From contig CALSQR010000001.1 of the NCBI GenBank assembly GCA_943788505.1, positions 1,178,001 to 1,242,000 of the forward strand: a stretch of 64,000 nucleotides of DNA, in the 5' to 3' direction. The notes under the pieces were generated by a model that saw only the letters and a list, made by a program, of their open reading frames with translations, had not been told where the DNA came from and ran no database searches. This stretch comes from an uncultured bacterium. Lineage in GTDB: Bacteria > Bacteroidota > Rhodothermia > Rhodothermales > UBA10348. A program made the position numbers and the translations under genes. This document shows, in pieces, positions 26,686 to 33,925 of the stretch; the stretch's first letter is position 1; every line of letters starts with the position of its first letter.

Positions 26686-27438
26686 ATGAAAATTTCTCTT
26701 TTGCATTCTGTACTTCTTGGCGCTGTTATCCTTTTCTCAGGGCTTCTTCTTGCCTTGCCTGCCCATGCGCAGATCTCGACTGATCGTCCAGATTTTGCGG
26801 ACAGCCCTAACACGCTTTCGACCGGCTCCATCCAGCTTGAAACAGGGCTCACGATGGAGTTTTATGGAGATGATATGGTGCGGGCCATCGGAGAACCCCT
26901 GATCCGCTACGGCCTGCCTTCCTCACTGGAAGTACGCCTTGGCCTGCCTTCACACATCGGCGGGGATGTTTCTGAAAGTGGTCTATCTGACCCTTCTGTG
27001 GGTGTAAAATGGACGATTTCAGATTTTGCAGAAGACGGCAGTTTCGGGGTTATCGGATCGCTCTCGGTGCCTCTGGGCGATGACCAATTCACCTCGGATG
27101 GTTTCGATCCCTCCATCGCACTCATTGCTTCAAAGCCGCTAAACCAGCGATTATCTCTCGCTGCGCAGATCTTAGGGGCGTGGGCAACTGCTGGTGATGA
27201 CCGACACCTGAATTGGACGGGCACGGTTGTGATGGGTACTCCTATTGGTGAAACCATGGGAGCCTTCGCCGAAATCCGAGCTGATGCACCTGAAATTGGA
27301 GAGGAACGCTATCTCGCTCACTTTGGGCTGCTCAAATCCCTCAATGATCGGATCCAAGTTGATATACATGGTGGTTTTGGACTTTCTGATAGCGCCCCGG
27401 ATTCATTCCTAGGCTTCGGTGTGGCCTATGGGCGCTGA
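26686..27438 (+). CDS. Outer-membrane protein, phenol-degradation MetA-like transporter family
   Basis: A 250-residue protein with a signal peptide (LLLALPAHAQ) and a body of alternating beta strands. The start ISTDRPDFADSPNTLSTGSIQLETGLT and LSDPSVGVKWTISD are typical of the PF13557 group (Phenol_MetA_deg) of small outer-membrane beta barrels in Bacteroidota and Rhodothermota. It ends in an aromatic-poor YGR. ATG 26686 is chosen because a longer in-frame start at 26614 would place 24 residues before the signal peptide. Confidence 0.8.
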   Translation: MKISLLHSVLLGAVILFSGLLLALPAHAQISTDRPDFADSPNTLSTGSIQLETGLTMEFYGDDMVRAIGEPLIRYGLPSSLEVRLGLPSHIGGDVSESGLSDPSVGVKWTISDFAEDGSFGVIGSLSVPLGDDQFTSDGFDPSIALIASKPLNQRLSLAAQILGAWATAGDDRHLNWTGTVVMGTPIGETMGAFAEIRADAPEIGEERYLAHFGLLKSLNDRIQVDIHGGFGLSDSAPDSFLGFGVAYGR

Positions 27439-27579
27439 TCTGTATCGGACCAAGTTTCCCCCTGCTTGACCTTTCGGCAGATCGTACATTTATCTGTCGG
27501 CGTGTAGCGGCGCACCCCGGCTTCTAAGGACCTGCCCCCCGCCTATCCTCATTCTGCACATCTGCATCTCAATCGGACC

Positions 27580-28980
27580 ATGAACCGACTTTCCTCGTCT
27601 CTCCTGTGGGCGATTCTCCTCCTGCTGATGGTACCCGCCCTTGCGAATGCTCGTCAGTTGATCCCGCAGTGGAAATACGTCTCCTCGTTCCCAGATGCTC
27701 CAGGTGGTAGGTATGACGACATGGCTTTTTTAGACCCAGATCGCGGTTGGGTTGTCAATCTACAAGGAGAGATATGGCATACAGCGGATGGTGCAGAGTC
27801 CTGGGTCCTGCAGGATGACAATGATGTCCCGTATAGAAGTATTGCGATTCGGGACACTCCTGGTCCATTTGGGGAGGTTGTCTGGGCCGGAACGGTAAAT
27901 ACCAACGGCCAGAGTATTCTTTGGGAAACTCGTGACAGCGGTGCCCACTGGACCGATATCACTCATCGAATCAGCGGTGATGTCCCCTACGGTATTTGTG
28001 GCCTGGTATCCATCGGAGACAATGTGTGGGGAGTCGGAGCCTATTACGGTGAGCCGACCGTTATCCGATCTGTGGATGGAGGCCGGACATGGGAAGGACG
28101 TGCGATGCAAAGCAGGTTAGCTTCAAATCTTATCGACGTCTACTTCAAAAACGAATTGGAAGGATATGCCACTGGTGGCACTGACGGATTACAGTCTGGT
28201 ACTGCTGTTATCCTGCGAACACTTGATGGTGGAGACACCTGGGAAAGGGTCTTTGTCTCATCTCCTACGCCAGATACACAAGCCGAATGGGGCTGGAAAA
28301 TCTCTTTCCCTTCGAAGGATGTCGGATATGTTTCGGTCGAGTACAACAGTGGTGGTGAGCCCACCGCCAAAGTTCTCAAGACAGAAGACGGTGGAGCCAC
28401 ATGGCGTGAACAGTGGATCGAAGGAAGTGTCTCAAATGCTGGACTTCAGGGAATCGGATTCATCAACGAAACGACCGGTTGGGCGTCCGGTCGTGGCGTC
28501 ACGTCCGTGACAACTGATGGCGGCGAATCGTGGACACAGCTCCGCGACTACAGCCCGGGAGCAGACTCGGGGCAATTGGACGGCCGCATGAATCGCTTCT
28601 TTGTCGTTAACGACACGTTGGCATACGGAGTTGGACAGCGACTCTACGTGGTTTCTGGATATGGTCAGCTCGGAACGGACATTGAAATAGGCGTTACGCC
28701 TGAAATCTTCAGCCTTGAACCCCTCTTCCCGAATCCGTTTACGGAGTCCGCCACGTTGCGGTACAACTTAGAGGCGCCGTCACGAATCAGAATCCGCGTA
28801 GCCGACATGCTCGGGCGCATCCAACGTCACTTCCCACAGCGCTACCTCCAGCCTGGAGTGTATGAAGAGAAATGGGATGGGCGAAATGATGCGGGTATCA
28901 GAGTCCCAACAGGTGGATACATACTTCTGATAGATATTGGGGAGTCTATGGAAACCAAAAAGGTGGTATTCCTTCAATAA
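27580..28980 (+). CDS. Secreted BNR-repeat (Ycf48-like) beta-propeller with type IX sorting domain
   Basis: A 466-residue exported protein: signal peptide (LLMVPALANA), then a photosystem-II-stability-factor-like propeller with repeated S/T-x-D-G-G-x-T/S-W motifs (SVDGGRTWEGR, TLDGGDTWERV, TEDGGATWREQ, TTDGGESWTQ), and a 90-residue C-terminal FlgD-like type IX sorting domain (PLFPNPFTESATLRYNL, GRIQRHF, PTGGYILLIDIG). It should be released or displayed on the cell surface through the SprA-containing secretion system. Binding partners of this family are unknown. Confidence 0.85.
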   Translation: MNRLSSSLLWAILLLLMVPALANARQLIPQWKYVSSFPDAPGGRYDDMAFLDPDRGWVVNLQGEIWHTADGAESWVLQDDNDVPYRSIAIRDTPGPFGEVVWAGTVNTNGQSILWETRDSGAHWTDITHRISGDVPYGICGLVSIGDNVWGVGAYYGEPTVIRSVDGGRTWEGRAMQSRLASNLIDVYFKNELEGYATGGTDGLQSGTAVILRTLDGGDTWERVFVSSPTPDTQAEWGWKISFPSKDVGYVSVEYNSGGEPTAKVLKTEDGGATWREQWIEGSVSNAGLQGIGFINETTGWASGRGVTSVTTDGGESWTQLRDYSPGADSGQLDGRMNRFFVVNDTLAYGVGQRLYVVSGYGQLGTDIEIGVTPEIFSLEPLFPNPFTESATLRYNLEAPSRIRIRVADMLGRIQRHFPQRYLQPGVYEEKWDGRNDAGIRVPTGGYILLIDIGESMETKKVVFLQ

Positions 28981-29107
28981 TTTCCCTCCTTCACCCAGCT
29001 ATAGGACGTCCCGGTTTCGGCACTACGGGGCATTGCGTATATAGACGTTCTTCATTTCAGCAAACCGGAAGAGGCGCAATTCACGGCCTCGCATTCTCGT
29101 AGACATC

Positions 29108-29458
29108 ATGGGAAACCCAATCGTCCACATCGAATTGGCAGGGCAGGATGGCCCAGCTCTTGAAACCTTCTACTCTGAGCTATTCGGATGGGACATTGAC
29201 CACCAGGGCGAAGGTGACATGCAGTACGGCTTCATCAAGGATGGGTCGGCCGGTGCAATTGGAGGTGGTGTGCGGCACGAACCAAATGGAAAGGCCGAAG
29301 TCGTCTTTTATGTGGAGGTGGATGATCTCAAAAAAGCAGTTGACCAAGCTCATTCCCTTGGTGCAACAGTTCGGATCGCCCCAATTGAGACGGGGGAAGT
29401 AACATTTGCCATGATCATCGATCCCCAAGGAAATCCTGTCGGGCTGATACAGAAGTAG
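29108..29458 (+). CDS. VOC family (glyoxalase-like) protein
   Basis: A 116-residue single VOC-fold protein with PIVHIELAGQDGPALETFYSELFGWD at the N-terminus and VTFAMIIDPQGNPVGLIQ at the end, where metal-binding residues of the glyoxalase/dioxygenase superfamily normally sit. One domain is half of an active site, so it should dimerise. Many such proteins have no known substrate. The stop is 5 bp before the M24 peptidase start, which implies one operon. Confidence 0.83.
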   Translation: MGNPIVHIELAGQDGPALETFYSELFGWDIDHQGEGDMQYGFIKDGSAGAIGGGVRHEPNGKAEVVFYVEVDDLKKAVDQAHSLGATVRIAPIETGEVTFAMIIDPQGNPVGLIQK

Positions 29459-29463
29459 GCCAA

Positions 29464-30837
29464 ATGCGATATAAACTACCCATGCTAGTGCTGATTCTGG
29501 CTGTTTTCATGCCTGTTGCACAAGCAGCGCAGGCGCAAACCGAGCATAATGGGATATCTACGAACGAAGTCCTCGAACGGCGGACCTTGCTTCGAGAAAC
29601 CCATTCCGATGGCTTAATCCTATTAATGGCCAACGGGACTGAAAAGGCTATGGAGCAGCCAGCTTGGATTCAAGCACCGTCGTTTCAGTATTTCACCCTG
29701 CTTGATGATGTACCCGGTGCCATCTTATTGATCGATGCTCCGAGAAACCAGTCAATTCTTTTCGCTCCCGAGGCACCTCGTTCTTTCGGCGTGCCAATTC
29801 CGGCTCTTGATATACTAGCCGATGAGGAGTTTGCGACGCGCTCTGCAGTAGACGCCGTCCTACCCATAGATCGGATGCTGCCTTATATCGAGAACCGATT
29901 GAACGCAGGCGTTTCTACTCTCTATCTGGATGAACCCCGGCGCGAACCACCCCGACAAAGTCCTTCCGATATGTTGTCGGTCAGCGGAATACATCGACTC
30001 TGGAAACAGAGTTTGATGCAAGCCCTTCCTACTGCCCAATTCAAGAGCGTTGCCTCAACGATCTCCAGCATACGATGGACCAAATCGCCTGCCGAATCAG
30101 CCATTCTAACCAAAAACGGTGGTCATTCGGCCCAAGCTCTAAAAGCTGGTATGAGTGCCATTGAGGCCGGAACCACCCAACGTAAAGCAGAGGCGGCTGT
30201 TGTTTCTGCGTGCCTTACGGATGGCGCCGAAGGCCCTTCATTCTGGCCGTGGGTAATGGGCGGACCGAATGCTCATATGGGCCGATTGGTTCGATCCTTT
30301 TTCGACCCATCCAATATGAACAGGGAGTACCAAGCGGGAGAACTTGTACGGGTGGATGTTGGATGTATGTCCATGGGATATGGTGGTGATGTGGGCCGCA
30401 CGGTTCCGGTTTCGGGCCTTTTCAACGATCAGCAACGACAAATCTGGGATCTACTTGTAATTGGATACCAATCTGGGATCGATGCAATGCAAGATGGTGT
30501 TTCAATCGAGGCCGTTCGAGCAGCAAGTCGAAAAGCAATCCTCTCGGAGGGACAAGCTTCTGAAGCATTGGCCCAATTAGCCGAAATAATGGTCGCTCCG
30601 GATGGCGTAGACTGGCATCTCCATGGTGTCGGAATCGAAAGCGGTGAAACGCCAGGCGAAACCGTTTTGCGCACTGGCACCGTCCTTGCTTATGAACCGA
30701 TGTTCGTATGGATGGATGATGCATTTTACCTAGAGGATATGTGGCTGGTAACACCTTCTGGTACGACGCTGTTAACCCCAGGCCTGCCCACCTCTAGCCA
30801 AGAAATAGAATCGTTCCTTTCAATATCGAATCGCTAA
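29464..30837 (+). CDS. Secreted M24 metallopeptidase (Xaa-Pro aminopeptidase-like)
   Basis: A 457-residue exported enzyme with signal peptide (LAVFMPVAQAAQAQ), an N-terminal creatinase-like domain and a C-terminal pita-bread fold. The dimetal ligands are all present: VRVDVG (Asp), GGDVGRT (Asp), WHLHGVGIE (His), LAYEPMFV (Glu) and LEDMWLVT (Glu). It should release an N-terminal residue preceding proline in the periplasm. It lies 5 bp after the VOC gene. No terminator is obvious in the 449-bp gap that follows. Confidence 0.9.
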   Translation: MRYKLPMLVLILAVFMPVAQAAQAQTEHNGISTNEVLERRTLLRETHSDGLILLMANGTEKAMEQPAWIQAPSFQYFTLLDDVPGAILLIDAPRNQSILFAPEAPRSFGVPIPALDILADEEFATRSAVDAVLPIDRMLPYIENRLNAGVSTLYLDEPRREPPRQSPSDMLSVSGIHRLWKQSLMQALPTAQFKSVASTISSIRWTKSPAESAILTKNGGHSAQALKAGMSAIEAGTTQRKAEAAVVSACLTDGAEGPSFWPWVMGGPNAHMGRLVRSFFDPSNMNREYQAGELVRVDVGCMSMGYGGDVGRTVPVSGLFNDQQRQIWDLLVIGYQSGIDAMQDGVSIEAVRAASRKAILSEGQASEALAQLAEIMVAPDGVDWHLHGVGIESGETPGETVLRTGTVLAYEPMFVWMDDAFYLEDMWLVTPSGTTLLTPGLPTSSQEIESFLSISNR

Positions 30838-31286
30838 TGTCATCCTCTCACCTATCTGTAACTGCCATTGACCTTAATGAGGCTAATCTCTCCCAAGTAT
30901 CCCACTTAGATCGAGTTAGCACACTCGTTGGTTGTGTAACTGTTAAGTGTGCTTGAAAAGCTACTTCGTGGATACGAAGAGCAGGCATCAGTGTCAAAGC
31001 ATCACGCCACGTGTCGGCTTAACAGCTGCTTGAGTGAAAGGTTATGGTTATGGTTATTAGGAGTCCTTTCTTTGACCCTTTAATGTTCGACGCACGGGAA
31101 TGCAACCTGTGAGCTACAATCCGTACAAAATGATAGGTTCGGGAGCGTTTTCCGGGACACGGGGAATTTTTTAAGGCATATGACATTTAGATGTCACACC
31201 CCCTTTCTAGATTGTCTTCGTACCAGATAACAAAGTGTGTCCGACACCCGAACAGCCGGACACCCCAGAAACCAACGGATGGACTC
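30838..31286 (+). other. Gene-free interval with small inverted repeats
   Basis: All six frames have frequent stops. Two perfect stems lie close together: AGCACACT (30918-30925) with AGTGTGCT (30946-30953), and CTTCGT (30964-30969) with ACGAAG (30974-30979). A GGTTAT triplet repeat lies near 31042-31058. GTGTCcGACAC stands just upstream of the next gene. I found no tmRNA, SRP or RNase P core sequence. It may hold a small RNA or the leader of the next gene; I cannot say which. Confidence 0.4.
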
Positions 31287-31640
31287 ATGCAGAACAACAT
31301 GATGCACGCACACGCGATGGCGACCATGGGTAAAAGCGGCTTTTACCTCGATATCTCAGGAAAAGGACCTGAATTGATCTCGGCGGATGGAGCTGCAAGG
31401 CTACCCTTAGAAGGATTGCCTCTGACACGCCTACAGGCGACGAAGAACCTCGCCCATGACCAGTATGTCAACGCCATGCTTAATGGGGCTATGGATCTTG
31501 ATTCACACCGAGCCACACTAAATTTTCTGAGTCGTCAAGTTCAGAAATATTCAACTATCCCGGCTCCACTAGCCGTCCAGGAACGGGCACCCCGTCCGCC
31601 ACGCCGGCGCAGAGACTCCTCTGAGAAGCGGGCTGCTTGA
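31287..31640 (+). CDS. Small protein of unknown function with basic tail
   Basis: A 117-residue cytoplasmic protein. The start is ATG 31287, where GGATGG lies 6 bases upstream; the frame extends further but with no better site. The N-terminus is Met/His-rich (MQNNMMHAHAMATMG), the middle has a helical NLAHDQYVNAMLNGAMDLDSHRATLNF, and the last 16 residues are strongly basic (PRPPRRRRDSSEKRA), suggesting contact with nucleic acid. No family recognised. It converges on dinB, 10 bp away. Confidence 0.6.
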   Translation: MQNNMMHAHAMATMGKSGFYLDISGKGPELISADGAARLPLEGLPLTRLQATKNLAHDQYVNAMLNGAMDLDSHRATLNFLSRQVQKYSTIPAPLAVQERAPRPPRRRRDSSEKRAA

Positions 31641-31650
31641 AGTGAACATT

Positions 31651-32772
31651 CTACATGGACTGATTCAGGTCCAGTTTGAGTTGTTCGGGAAGCGGAGCAG
31701 CCGAGGCGGAACGCAGGTTCGAGAGGGAAACACCCAGCAAGCGAACGGGCTTGGTAGGAGGCGCAGGTGCTTGGTGTAATAACAACCTGACGATCTCCAG
31801 AATGTCTTCCTTTCGAAATACAGGATTGTCAGAGGTTGTTTGACGGGTTGTCACCTGAAAATCGGCTGTTTTGATCTTTAACGTGACTGAATGACCTGCC
31901 AATTGAGATTCCTGCAATCGGTTACTGACTCGCTCTATAATATCGGTTAGGCGTTCCATCATGGCGTCCAGATCGGTAAGGTTTTGCTCGAACGTGCGTT
32001 CTGCGCCTAACGATTTGCGACCCCTCGATGTGCGAACCGGCCTATCGTCCTCTCCACGACAAATGCGATAGTAATACGAACCTGATTTACCAAATCGACG
32101 GACCAAGTCATCTTCATCAAGCATCCTAAGATCTGCGCCGGTCCTAAGGCCCTCAGCATGCATTTTCTTCGCAGTAACTGGTCCTACCCCATGTATTTTT
32201 TCCACTGGAAGCGAAGCGATAAATACCAATGCCTCTCTGGGCCTGATTACTGTCAAACCATCAGGCTTCTGATGGTCCGATCCGACCTTTGCTAGAAACT
32301 TGTTAAATGAAACTCCAGCTGACGTGGTTAAACCTGTTTCATTTTTTATATCAGCTCGGATAGCACGAGCAATTGCAGTAGCTGACAATCCCTCAATCAG
32401 TGGATCCGTGACATCGAGGTACGCCTCATCTAACGACAACGGCTCAATGAGAGGCGTATAGCGTTGGAAAATCTCTCTGAGTTGACGCGAAACCTGACGA
32501 TAGACATCAAACCTGGAGGGCACGAAAATCAGTCCTGGACACTTTCTGGCTGCAATCGCAGAAGCCATTGCTGAATGAACTCCAAACTTGCGGGCTTCAT
32601 AACTGGCAGCTGCAACCACCCCCCGATTCGATGATCCGCCTACGGCAACGGGCCGACCTCGCAGTTCAGGGAAATCCCGCTGCTCTACTGATGCAAAAAA
32701 GGCATCCATATCGACGTGGATGATTTTACGATCTGCCTTCATCACCTCGCTGATTTCGTGTTTCGGACCCAT
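31651..32772 (-). CDS. dinB: DNA polymerase IV (Y-family)
   Basis: A 373-residue translesion polymerase. HVDMDAFFASVEQRD carries the first catalytic Asp, PLSLDEAYLDVT the SLDEAYLD metal site, GVSFNKFLAKVGSD the fingers and GVGPVTAKKMHAEG the helix-hairpin-helix; the little-finger domain ends in VRLLGVSLSNL. A terminal QLKLDL resembles the beta-clamp binding motif QxxLxL/F. ATG 32772 is used; an ATG nine codons later is also possible. No LexA site was found in the short divergent upstream region. Confidence 0.95.
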   Translation of the reverse strand: MGPKHEISEVMKADRKIIHVDMDAFFASVEQRDFPELRGRPVAVGGSSNRGVVAAASYEARKFGVHSAMASAIAARKCPGLIFVPSRFDVYRQVSRQLREIFQRYTPLIEPLSLDEAYLDVTDPLIEGLSATAIARAIRADIKNETGLTTSAGVSFNKFLAKVGSDHQKPDGLTVIRPREALVFIASLPVEKIHGVGPVTAKKMHAEGLRTGADLRMLDEDDLVRRFGKSGSYYYRICRGEDDRPVRTSRGRKSLGAERTFEQNLTDLDAMMERLTDIIERVSNRLQESQLAGHSVTLKIKTADFQVTTRQTTSDNPVFRKEDILEIVRLLLHQAPAPPTKPVRLLGVSLSNLRSASAAPLPEQLKLDLNQSM

Positions 32773-32937
32773 TTAGCCATTTCGTGCGGATCACGCGTCG
32801 CAATAGTAGGGTCATTGCCGTTTGTCTAATAAACGCGATTCCTGATTACAGAGTTGTTCAAACGATGAGAACATTCTCTCGTTCTGCGCTCGAACCCTGT
32901 TTCAACTATGATGCTCGTCCGAATCAAGTCACTCAAA

Positions 32938-33387
32938 ATGCAACGCTTCGAGTCGATTGCTTTTCGTGTCATTTTCGTGTCGCTTTTATGCTGGTTTTCA
33001 GCGTGCGCTCCTTCCATCGCACCGTTTTCAGCACGCGCTTACGAGATGACTGTTGATCTGAAGGTAGATGCTCTAAAAACGATAAAACGGGCAGAAGACC
33101 CGTGGGAGGAACACGCTGATCGGATTGAAGCTCTTCAAACGCGACTCTCGAAGGCCTACGAATTTTCAGCAGGACGTCCCCGAAATGAACTCTCTACCGA
33201 GCAATGGTTGGTCATGCTGGATCCGGAAGGCTATCTTCTTGGTGGCATGTTGGCTCGATGGAGAAAGGACAGTACGCTCTCACCGGTATTCATTCATGAA
33301 GCTAGCCTACTCGTAGAGGCTGGTTTCGACAGCATCATTCGTTTAGAAAGTGGTAAGGTAAAAGGACGGGAATCCAACGCTAACTGA
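32938..33387 (+). CDS. Small lipoprotein of unknown function
   Basis: A 149-residue lipoprotein with signal FVSLLCWFSACAPS (lipidated Cys about 23). The mature part is charged and mixed alpha-beta, ending in EAGFDSIIRLESGKVKG. Start ATG 32938 is favoured by the signal peptide; an ATG ten codons upstream is less likely. No family recognised. It lies 17 bp before the next small gene and divergent from dinB. Confidence 0.6.
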   Translation: MQRFESIAFRVIFVSLLCWFSACAPSIAPFSARAYEMTVDLKVDALKTIKRAEDPWEEHADRIEALQTRLSKAYEFSAGRPRNELSTEQWLVMLDPEGYLLGGMLARWRKDSTLSPVFIHEASLLVEAGFDSIIRLESGKVKGRESNAN

Positions 33388-33404
33388 GTCAACACCCCAC
33401 TATT

Positions 33405-33740
33405 ATGAGTAACCAGATTGCCAATTCACTGCTCGAAGATATTCTCAATCAGGTGGCACAGGAACTGAATGACACGTTGCCCAGCATTCGCACTCGCTTA
33501 CTTGACGCCGGCCGTGAAACTCTCTCTGACCAGTCTCACTTGTTGGCACATTGGATGAGTTTGGCTTCAGCCGGTTCGCTGAGCCGCGAAGATGTTGGAT
33601 GGTTAGCAAAAGGGAACATGGACCTTGGCCGACTTACAGCACTCGAGCAATCTGGCCTTGCACTTGCAGATGTAGATCGTCTGAGACAGGCAATCACTAG
33701 CTCGGTCATTTCATCAATCGGTAAGGCTATCCTGTCCTGA
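33405..33740 (+). CDS. Small helical protein of unknown function
   Basis: A 111-residue, all-helical soluble protein (NSLLEDILNQVAQELNDTLPSIRTRLL and later DVDRLRQAITSSVISSIGKAIL). There is no Cys, no metal motif and no membrane segment. It follows the lipoprotein gene by 17 bp, probably in one unit, and precedes dnaX by 185 bp. I do not recognise a family. Confidence 0.6.
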   Translation: MSNQIANSLLEDILNQVAQELNDTLPSIRTRLLDAGRETLSDQSHLLAHWMSLASAGSLSREDVGWLAKGNMDLGRLTALEQSGLALADVDRLRQAITSSVISSIGKAILS

Positions 33741-33743
33741 ACT

Positions 33744-33861
33744 CACGGATTGGGTACTGGAAAACTATGGACCCAGCGTGGCATTGGTTCGTACACGAGG
33801 TGCACGTGAAGCCGTACTTGCGAAGGGTCCGTAGTCACGGTATGTTGATCCCCCTTCCGTG
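33744..33861 (+). ncRNA. Possible structured RNA or leader upstream of dnaX
   Basis: ACTATGGACCC (33764-33774) pairs with GGGTCCGTAGT (33825-33835): ten Watson-Crick pairs and one G-U, enclosing 50 nt. Outside it CACGG (33744-33748) can pair with CCGTG (33857-33861), giving a rod of about 118 nt. Size and position before dnaX recall the bacterial SRP RNA, but the invariant GGAAGGAAGCAG apex of that RNA is absent. A 52-codon ATG frame (33767-33925) crosses it but has poor composition. It could also be a dnaX leader. Confidence 0.3.
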
Positions 33862-33925
33862 GCCTTCTTTAGACCACGCCGCATCACAGAACTGCATCAT
33901 AGACCAAGCCCTTCCGGCCCGTTAG

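Noticed and set aside
27475-27499. Hairpin CGGCAGAT/ATCTGTCG after the outer-membrane protein gene
   Set aside because: An 8-bp stem with one G-U and no T run; could be a Rho-dependent end or chance.
31019-31032. TTAACAGCTGCTTG also present at 52213-52226
   Set aside because: A 14-base match between two places is expected several times in a 64-kb window by chance, and the flanks differ.
33744-33861. SRP RNA gene upstream of dnaX
   Set aside because: The GGAAGGAAGCAG core of the bacterial SRP RNA is absent on both strands, so I call it only a possible structured RNA.
33767-33925. 52-codon ATG frame ending one base before dnaX
   Set aside because: Composition is poor (many His, Trp, Pro), no ribosome-binding site, and it overlaps the predicted stem structure; more likely chance.
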